From assembly GCA_039805725.1 (NCBI GenBank), contig JBDLTT010000038.1, positions 1-36,064 of the forward strand: a DNA stretch of 36,064 nt, given 5' to 3'. The stretch is from Fluviibacter sp039805725 (GTDB taxonomy: Bacteria > Pseudomonadota > Gammaproteobacteria > Burkholderiales > Rhodocyclaceae). Within the stretch, counting starts at the first letter, position 1. Every line of letters begins with the position of its first letter. Of this stretch, positions 30,746 to 36,064 are shown one piece after another. The translations under genes and the position numbers were made by a program. Under the pieces are notes generated by a model, which saw only the letters and a program-made list of their open reading frames with translations, did no database searches and was not told where the DNA came from.

Positions 30746-31828
30746 TTAGTCCTGCTCGGCCAGCGCCGCCAGCTGCTCGGCCTGGTGCTCCGCCGCCAAG
30801 GCTCTTACCAGCTCGTCCAGATCGCCATCCATCAGGTAGGCCAGCTTATAGAGCGTGAGATTGATGCGGTGGTCGGTCAAACGACCCTGCGGAAAGTTGT
30901 AGGTGCGAATACGCTCTGAGCGGTCACCGCTCCCAATCAGGCTCTTACGCGTCGCGGCCTCCTTGGCATGCTGCTCACGCCGGCGCTGGTCTTCAATCCG
31001 CGCGACCAGCACACGCATGGCCTGATCGCGGTTCTGGTGTTGCGAGCGTCCATCCTGGCATTCGACCACGGTACCCGTTGGCAAGTGCGTAATGCGCACG
31101 GCCGAGTCGGTTTTGTTAATGTGCTGACCGCCGGCACCCGATGCGCGGAACGTATCAATGCGCAAATCGGCGGGATTAATCGTCACCGCTTCCAGCACAT
31201 CCGCTTCCGGCATCACGGCCACGGTACACGCCGAGGTATGAATGCGCCCTTGCGTTTCAGTTTCAGGCACGCGTTGTACGCGGTGACCACCCGACTCGAA
31301 CTTCAACGCCGAATAAGCGCCCGACCCAATGACACGAAAGATCACTTCTTTATAGCCGCCCAGATCCGACTCGCTGGCCGAAATCAATTCGGTCTGCCAG
31401 CGACGGCGCTCGGCAAATCGTGAGTACATGCGGAACAAATCTCCCGCAAAGAGTGCCGACTCATCACCCCCGGTGCCGGCCCGGATTTCGACAATAACGT
31501 TCTTGTCATCGTTGGGGTCGCGTGGCAACAACAAGGTCTGTAATTCGTTTTCCAGATCGGGCAAATCGGCTTTGACGGCGGCGATTTCCTCCTGGGCAAA
31601 GCCTTTCATATCCGGATCGGACAGCATGGCCTCGGCGGCTTCCAGATCCGCCATACGCTGACAATAGGTGGCATATAAGGCCACCACCGGCTCAATCTCG
31701 GCACGCTCCTTGGAGATACGGCGAAACTCGTCCAGGTCGTTGTGCACATCCGGCTCGCTCAACCGTTGATCCAGCGTTTGCAGACGCTCGGCTAACTGGC
31801 GCAGTTTGTCTTGAAGGCTGGGTTTCAT
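30746..31828 (-). CDS. prfA: Peptide chain release factor 1
   Basis: A 360-aa protein, the same length as E. coli RF1. The GGQ motif is at residues 233-235 (SGAGGQHINKTDSAVRI). The stop-codon recognition tripeptide stands at 188-190 as PET, against PAT in E. coli, and still fits the PxT pattern for UAA/UAG. It releases finished chains on the ribosome. ATG 31828 has no clear Shine-Dalgarno; GTG 31837 is in frame upstream. It begins 17 bp after the 3' end of tRNA-Leu, so its mRNA probably starts by tRNA processing or inside the tRNA gene. Confidence 0.97.
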   Translation of the reverse strand: MKPSLQDKLRQLAERLQTLDQRLSEPDVHNDLDEFRRISKERAEIEPVVALYATYCQRMADLEAAEAMLSDPDMKGFAQEEIAAVKADLPDLENELQTLLLPRDPNDDKNVIVEIRAGTGGDESALFAGDLFRMYSRFAERRRWQTELISASESDLGGYKEVIFRVIGSGAYSALKFESGGHRVQRVPETETQGRIHTSACTVAVMPEADVLEAVTINPADLRIDTFRASGAGGQHINKTDSAVRITHLPTGTVVECQDGRSQHQNRDQAMRVLVARIEDQRRREQHAKEAATRKSLIGSGDRSERIRTYNFPQGRLTDHRINLTLYKLAYLMDGDLDELVRALAAEHQAEQLAALAEQD

Positions 31829-31845
31829 AGGCCACACGAATCAAT

Positions 31846-31931
31846 TGGTGCGGATGGCCGGAATCGAACCGGCAAGGCTATTCGCCGGCAGATTTTAAGT
31901 CTGCTGTGTTTACCAATTTCACCACACCCGC
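31846..31931 (-). tRNA. tRNA-Leu (UAA)
   Basis: An 86-nt class II tRNA on the minus strand: acceptor GCGGGTG/CATCCGC with one G:U pair, anticodon loop CTTAAAA (anticodon UAA), a long variable arm (TGCCGGCGAATAGCCTTG region), T loop TTCGATT and encoded CCA. The long variable arm confirms Leu. It lies between the TauE gene and prfA, in the same direction as both. Confidence 0.96.
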
Positions 31932-31942
31932 AACGAGCCGCC

Positions 31943-31948
31943 ATTGTA
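31943..31948 (-). promoter_or_regulatory. Candidate -10 for tRNA-Leu (and prfA)
   Basis: TACAAT on the minus strand, 12 bp upstream of the tRNA 5' end, a good distance for a tRNA promoter. No clear -35 is visible at 17 bp. Confidence 0.4.
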
Positions 31949-31993
31949 CCCGCCCCCGCCATGCAGAGACAGGTGCATCGCTAAAATCACCCG

Positions 31994-32794
31994 CTAACCG
32001 ATCAACGTCCAGAGCATTTTTGTGGCCAACAGGGCCAACATGCCGCCAAAAGCACGCTTCAGCAACTTCACCGGCAAGCGATGCGCCAAGCGGGCGCCCA
32101 CGGGGGCCATAAAGATGGTCGACAGCACAACCCCCAGAAAAGCCGGCAAGTAAACAAAGCCGGCATTCGGCCCGGGCAAACCGGCCACCGACCAACCACC
32201 CGCGATATACCCTAATACCCCGGCTGTTGCGATCGGCATGCCCAATGCGGCAGAGGTGCCCACCGCCTGACGAACAGAGACGTTACACATCATCATAAAA
32301 GGCACTGACAGGAAACCACCGCCCGCCGCCACCAAACTCGATACACTTCCGATCACACACCCTGTCCCCATCAGACCGGCAAACCCCGGCAGCTGACGCG
32401 TAGCTTTGGGTTTGAAGTCCAGCAACATCTGTAATGCGGCCCAGTACACAATCGCCGTAAAGGCGATCGCCAGATGATCAGTGTTAACGCTGCTGGCAAA
32501 CAGACTACTGACCAGTGTTCCCGCAACCAGACCCGGTGCCATGCCCTTGAAAATATCCCAACGCACGCCACCATGGTGATGATGTGCACGCATACTGGAA
32601 ATGGATGTCACTACAATCGTGGCCATCGCCGTTCCTAACGCTAGATGCATCAATTGATCTTCAGGAAAACCCTGCGCGTTGAACAGCATCAGTAGAATCG
32701 GCACGATCACCAGGCCACCACCCACACCAAACAGACCGGCAATAAAGCCTGAACCCAGACCCACTGCAACATAGCTCAAAATCCACCAGGTCAT
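31994..32794 (-). CDS. TauE/SafE-family membrane permease
   Basis: A 266-aa protein with about eight transmembrane helices in two DUF81 repeats: YVAVGLGSGFIAGLFGVGGGLVIVPILL at the start and GCVIGSVSSLVAAGGGFLSVPFMMM in the middle. The family includes sulfite, sulfoacetate and taurine-related exporters; the substrate here is unknown. Its ATG overlaps the hemA stop (ATGA), so it is translationally coupled to hemA. It interrupts the hemA-prfA-prmC order common in proteobacteria. Confidence 0.92.
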   Translation of the reverse strand: MTWWILSYVAVGLGSGFIAGLFGVGGGLVIVPILLMLFNAQGFPEDQLMHLALGTAMATIVVTSISSMRAHHHHGGVRWDIFKGMAPGLVAGTLVSSLFASSVNTDHLAIAFTAIVYWAALQMLLDFKPKATRQLPGFAGLMGTGCVIGSVSSLVAAGGGFLSVPFMMMCNVSVRQAVGTSAALGMPIATAGVLGYIAGGWSVAGLPGPNAGFVYLPAFLGVVLSTIFMAPVGARLAHRLPVKLLKRAFGGMLALLATKMLWTLIG

Positions 32795-34077
32795 GGTTTG
32801 TCCTCAGCCTTGTCGTGCTCCAGACGCTCACGCTCCCAGGCGGCCACAAAATGACGCATGGCCTGTTGTAAATATTCACGCTCGGCCGCGTCCGCTTTGC
32901 TCATGGCGGCCAAAGGACCATGCAGAAATTTATTCATTAATCGCGTTGCAACCTGCTCCAGAACGCGTTCGGCGGACTCCCCGCGTTGCAGCCGGCGTTT
33001 GGCTTGAGACAGTTCCAGCTCACGCAACTGCATTGCTGTCTCGCGCAGCGACTGAATCACCGGCACATGCGCCCGACGGGCATGCCAATCGAGATACTCA
33101 CCCAAGCGGTTGGCAATAATCGCCTCTGCGTCCGTCACCGCAGCCTGGCGCGATGCCACACCACTCTGAACAATCCCCGCGAGATCATCGACCGTATAGA
33201 GAAACACATCATCCAGTTCGGCAACTTCGGGCTCAATGTCTCGGGGCACTGCGAGATCGACCATGAACATCGGGCGATGGCGTCGCGTTTTGATCGACCG
33301 TTCCACCATGCCCAGACCAATAATCGGTAACGAACTCGCCGTACAGGAAATCACAATATCAAACTGATGCAACGCTTCAGGCATCTCAGACAGGCGCATC
33401 GCATCACCATGAATCTGCTCGGCCAGGCGACTGGCGCGCTCCACGGTCCGGTTGGCCACGACCATCCGACGCGGCTTCGTGGCGGCAAAATGGGTGGCGC
33501 AAAGCTCCATCATCTCGCCAGCACCGACCAGCAGGACAGACTGTTCTTTGAGATCCTCAAAAATACGCTCGGCCAGATGCACCGAGGCGGCTGCCATGGA
33601 GACTACGCTCTCCCCGATACCGGTATTTGTCCGGATGTCTTTGGCAACCGCGAATGCGTGCTGGAACAATCGGTGCAATTGGCTACCCAGCGCGCCAACC
33701 TGTTCGGCAGTCCGGGCGGCCTCTTTCATCTGCCCCAATATCTGGGGTTCACCCAGCACCATCGAATCGAGACCTGCCGCCACACGCAGCGCCTGCCGTA
33801 CGGCGTCCTGCTCGGTGTGCTGATACAAATAAGGACGCGCCTCTTCCAGGCTCATCCCGGAATGCTGCATCCACCAATCAAGTACGGCGTCTACAGAATC
33901 GCCCTCGACATACAATTCTGTCCGGTTACAGGTCGACAGAATGGCCGCCTCATTGGCGGCACCACTCTCACGGATCTGGATCAACGCATGGCTGATGTCA
34001 TCGGACGCAATAGCCACCCGCTCCCGGATCGCCAACGGCGCGGTGTGATGGTTCAGGCCAATGAGATGAAGGGGCAT
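32791..34077 (-). CDS. hemA: Glutamyl-tRNA reductase
   Basis: A 428-aa NADPH enzyme that reduces Glu-tRNA to glutamate-1-semialdehyde, the first committed step of haem synthesis. MPLHLIGLNHHTAPLAIRER starts the catalytic domain; the active Cys is C50 in STCNRTELY. MVLGEPQILGQMKEA and the NADPH-binding VLLVGAGEMMELCATHFAA follow, and the C-terminal dimerisation helix ends at the stop. I start at ATG 34077; the open frame extends 54 codons further but that part is leader. A 14-bp palindrome lies in this leader. It overlaps the next gene by 4 bp. Confidence 0.97.
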   Translation of the reverse strand: MPLHLIGLNHHTAPLAIRERVAIASDDISHALIQIRESGAANEAAILSTCNRTELYVEGDSVDAVLDWWMQHSGMSLEEARPYLYQHTEQDAVRQALRVAAGLDSMVLGEPQILGQMKEAARTAEQVGALGSQLHRLFQHAFAVAKDIRTNTGIGESVVSMAAASVHLAERIFEDLKEQSVLLVGAGEMMELCATHFAATKPRRMVVANRTVERASRLAEQIHGDAMRLSEMPEALHQFDIVISCTASSLPIIGLGMVERSIKTRRHRPMFMVDLAVPRDIEPEVAELDDVFLYTVDDLAGIVQSGVASRQAAVTDAEAIIANRLGEYLDWHARRAHVPVIQSLRETAMQLRELELSQAKRRLQRGESAERVLEQVATRLMNKFLHGPLAAMSKADAAEREYLQQAMRHFVAAWERERLEHDKAEDKP

Positions 34078-34119
34078 ACCCGTGTGCGTTGTGTGATATT
34101 CGTTCGTGGTGGATTCGAT

Positions 34120-34133
34120 ACCGTTTAAACGGT
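34120..34133. promoter_or_regulatory. 14-bp perfect palindrome in the hemA leader
   Basis: ACCGTTTAAACGGT is its own reverse complement. It lies about 20-35 bp past the predicted hemA transcription start and about 43 bp before the start codon, a place where a dimeric repressor could block transcription. The binding protein is unknown. Confidence 0.5.
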
Positions 34134-34160
34134 GTTGAAGGGCATGCGAAACCGGCGTGA

Positions 34161-34169
34161 AGTATACCA
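34161..34169 (-). promoter_or_regulatory. Extended -10 promoter of hemA
   Basis: On the minus strand TGGTATACT: -10 TATACT (34166-34161) with a TGn extension and no clear -35. The start near 34154 gives a leader of about 77 nt before hemA. Confidence 0.55.
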
Positions 34170-34230
34170 TCCGGTAACCAGACCGCCCGCTGGACAAGGC
34201 TTTCAGACAGATGTGCAGCATACGGGTGTA

Positions 34231-34266
34231 CAAAAGCAAAGACCCGGGCCGAAGCCCGGGTCTTTG
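34231..34266 (-). terminator. Terminator after actP
   Basis: On the minus strand CAAAGACCCGGGC (34266-34254) pairs with GCCCGGGTCTTTG (34249-34237) around a TTCG tetraloop, followed by CTTTTG. It is a 13-bp perfect stem 33 bp past the actP stop and upstream of the hemA promoter. Confidence 0.88.
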
Positions 34267-34298
34267 TTACCGCACGAGGCGATACGATATCGAACTAC

Positions 34299-35978
34299 TT
34301 AGTGGCCAGAGGCACCCGAAGCACCGATACCGGTTTCCGAACGCACCATCTGTGCCGGATAGCCTTCGCGGTCGATACGAGCACGCTCGCTGCCGTCCAG
34401 CTTCGACACAATCCATATGGTCAGGAAGGCGGCTGTCATCGAGAACAGCGCTGGCGAACCATAGGGGAACGGGGCGCTACCCTTCGGGTTGCCGATCACG
34501 GCTTCGTACACAGCCGGCGACAGGATGGTCAGACCAGCCGAAGCGATCAGACCAACAAAGCCACCCACCACGGCGCCCTTGGTCGTACAGTCCTTCCACA
34601 TGACCGACATCAGCAGTACCGGGAAGTTCGCCGAACAGGCGATGGCGAAAGCCAGCATCACCATGTAGGCCACGTTCTGCTTCTCGAATGCGATACCCAG
34701 GAAGATGGCCAGAACCGCCAGAGCGACCGTAGTGATCTTCGAGACACGCATTTCAGCAGCCTGATCCGCCTTACCTGCCTTGATGACGGTGGCGTACAGG
34801 TCATGCGACACCGCCGATGCACCAGCCAGCGTCAGACCAGCAACCACGGCCAGGATGGTGGCGAAGGCTACCGCCGAGATGAAGCCCAGGAACAGGTCAC
34901 CACCGACAGCGTTCGACAGGTGGATAGCCGCCATGTTGCCGCCGCCCTTTAGACCCTTGGCCAGATCACCATCGACGTAGTAGGCAGCCGGATCCTGAAT
35001 CAGGAACACGATCGCGCCGAAACCGATGATGAAGGTCAGGATGTAGAAGTAACCGATCCAAACCGTTGCCCAACCCACAGACTTACGAGCTTCTTTGGCA
35101 TTTGGTACCGTAAAGAAGCGCATCAGGATGTGTGGCAGACCAGCCGTACCGAACATCAGTGCCATACCCACCGAGATTGCCGAGATCGGATCTTTGATCA
35201 GGCCACCTGGGGACATAAGTGCATCATGCTTCGGATGGATTTCAACAGCCTTGGCGAACAGTGCTTCTGGGCTAAAGCCGAAAGCAAACAGTACGGCACC
35301 GGCCATGAAGGTCGCGCCCGACAGCAGCATCACAGCCTTAATCACCTGAACCCAGGTGGTTGCAGTCATACCGCCGAACAGTACGTACATCATCATCAGG
35401 ATGCCCACGAGCACCACAGCAATGGTGTAGTCCAGACCAAAGAGAACCTTGATCAGCTGTCCAGCACCCACCATCTGGGCAATCATGTAGAAGGCAACCA
35501 CAACCAGCGAACCCGTCGCAGCGAAAATACGCACTGGGGTTTGCGAGAAGCGGTACGAGGCCACGTCAGCAAAGGTGAACTTGCCGAGGTTACGCAGACG
35601 CTCTGCCAGCAGGAAGGTGATGATCGGCCAGCCGACCAGCCAGCCGATCGAGAAGATCAGGCCGTCGAAGCCGTTGGCGAACACGAGGCCGGAAATACCC
35701 AGGAAGGAGGCGGCGGACATGTAGTCGCCGGCGATCGCCAGGCCGTTCTGGAAGCCGGTGATGCCACCGCCAGCGGTGTAGAAGTCGGCCGCCGACTTGG
35801 TCTTGGCTGCAGCGAGTTTGGTGATGTAGAGCGTAAAGGCGACGAAGATGGCGAACATGACGATCGCCGTCCAGTTGGTGGCCTGCTTGGTTGCCTGACC
35901 GAGGTCGGCACCGGCCGCAATGGCGCCACCGGCGACAGCCAGTGCAGCAACGGCTGCTAGAAGATGCTTGATATTCAT
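34299..35978 (-). CDS. actP: Cation/acetate symporter ActP
   Basis: A 559-aa sodium:solute symporter (SSS) family protein with an N-terminal signal-like segment (MNIKHLLAAVAALAVAGGAIAAGA) and about thirteen transmembrane helices. The segment DFYTAGGGITGFQNGLAIAGDYMSAASFLGISGLVF is typical of ActP, as are MFGTAGLPHILMRFFTVPNAKEARKS and GFISAVAFATILAVVAGLTLAGASAVSHDLY. It imports acetate and other short carboxylates with sodium. ATG 35978 follows the DUF485 gene stop by 1 bp; AGGAGG lies about 12 nt upstream inside that gene. It is followed by a terminator. Confidence 0.96.
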   Translation of the reverse strand: MNIKHLLAAVAALAVAGGAIAAGADLGQATKQATNWTAIVMFAIFVAFTLYITKLAAAKTKSAADFYTAGGGITGFQNGLAIAGDYMSAASFLGISGLVFANGFDGLIFSIGWLVGWPIITFLLAERLRNLGKFTFADVASYRFSQTPVRIFAATGSLVVVAFYMIAQMVGAGQLIKVLFGLDYTIAVVLVGILMMMYVLFGGMTATTWVQVIKAVMLLSGATFMAGAVLFAFGFSPEALFAKAVEIHPKHDALMSPGGLIKDPISAISVGMALMFGTAGLPHILMRFFTVPNAKEARKSVGWATVWIGYFYILTFIIGFGAIVFLIQDPAAYYVDGDLAKGLKGGGNMAAIHLSNAVGGDLFLGFISAVAFATILAVVAGLTLAGASAVSHDLYATVIKAGKADQAAEMRVSKITTVALAVLAIFLGIAFEKQNVAYMVMLAFAIACSANFPVLLMSVMWKDCTTKGAVVGGFVGLIASAGLTILSPAVYEAVIGNPKGSAPFPYGSPALFSMTAAFLTIWIVSKLDGSERARIDREGYPAQMVRSETGIGASGASGH

Positions 35979-35979
35979 A

Positions 35980-36064
35980 TTACTTCTGTGCCTCCTTGAT
36001 GATGGCTTCGTTGGTCGCATCAAACTCGGTGTTGGCACGACGAACGTAGATCCAGGTCAGGACG
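35980..36064 (-). CDS. yjcH: DUF485 membrane protein (YjcH-like), C-terminal fragment
   Basis: Only the last 27 codons plus stop are in the window: LTWIYVRRANTEFDATNEAIIKEAQK, the end of a DUF485 protein. YjcH-type genes stand just before actP in many proteobacteria and may help acetate uptake. The rest of the gene lies to the right, outside the window. Its stop is 1 bp before the actP start, so the two are coupled. Confidence 0.85.
   Translation of the reverse strand, partial: VLTWIYVRRANTEFDATNEAIIKEAQK

Noticed and set aside
34078..34239. 54-codon N-terminal extension of hemA
   Set aside because: HemA proteins start at MPLHLIGLNHH-type sequence; the extension spans the promoter, palindrome and part of the actP terminator.
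35130..35960. A 276-codon open frame on the plus strand opposite actP
   Set aside because: Low-complexity, very His/Gln/Gly-rich translation antisense to a conserved symporter; a codon-bias shadow.

Overview
The window is chromosomal DNA of a Gram-negative betaproteobacterium, most likely Burkholderiales and probably Alcaligenaceae-like. This rests on the protein sequences, on the rRNA leader, and on gene orders I recall from that group: Rieske oxygenase / xseB-ispA-dxs-folE2, rpsP-rimM-trmD-rplS, yhdP-nitrilase-tldD, and hemA..prfA-prmC. The genus is an inference; no database was searched. The window is dense (few gaps above 200 bp) and mostly housekeeping. I see no prophage, insertion sequence, CRISPR array or recognisable defence system.

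Layout. 1-750: the 5' part of a 16S rRNA gene running off the left edge (minus strand), its leader with a strong promoter, boxA and an inverted repeat, and a tRNA-fMet with its own promoter. 793-2344: a solitary ParA-type ATPase and a divergent IclR-type regulator, separated by a gap with three tandem 9-mers. 2336-4985 (minus): a Rieske oxygenase, an EamA transporter, a structurally odd tRNA-Thr(UGU) and a small membrane protein. 5049-8988 (plus): xseB-ispA-dxs-folE2, an isoprenoid-precursor operon with a folate/queuosine gene at its end. 9064-11125 (minus): the rpsP-rimM-trmD-rplS ribosome operon. 11167-12878 (minus): pyrF and a YihY membrane protein. 12884-13902 (plus): wrbA and a DUF2069 gene.

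13935-20397 (minus): yhdP, a Nit-type amidase and tldD, chained by 4-bp overlaps and divergent from glnE (20493-23294, plus). 23308-26289 (minus): coaBC-dut-MFS transporter, divergent from radC (26398-27078). 27143-27695 (plus): promoter, rpmB, rpmG and terminator. 27743-29090 (minus): a DesA-type fatty-acid desaturase with its own terminator, extended -10 promoter and a hairpin-rich 5' leader. 29149-34166 (minus): hemA, a TauE/SafE permease, tRNA-Leu(UAA), prfA, prmC and a TonB-like gene. 34231-36064 (minus): the acetate symporter actP, its terminator, and the tail of its DUF485 partner gene.

Several genes form functional sets: MEP-pathway flux into farnesyl diphosphate (dxs, ispA), ribosome assembly and tRNA modification (rpsP operon), translation termination (prfA with its methyltransferase prmC), and coenzyme A/dUTP metabolism (coaBC-dut). 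Minus-strand genes often abut or overlap, and several use GTG or TTG starts. I did not find a clearly new multi-gene system. The items most worth a second look are the aberrant tRNA-Thr, the transposase-like C-terminal tail and structured leader of the desaturase, the 14-bp palindrome in the hemA leader, the tandem 9-mers between parA and iclR, and the orphan Rieske oxygenase paired with an EamA transporter.
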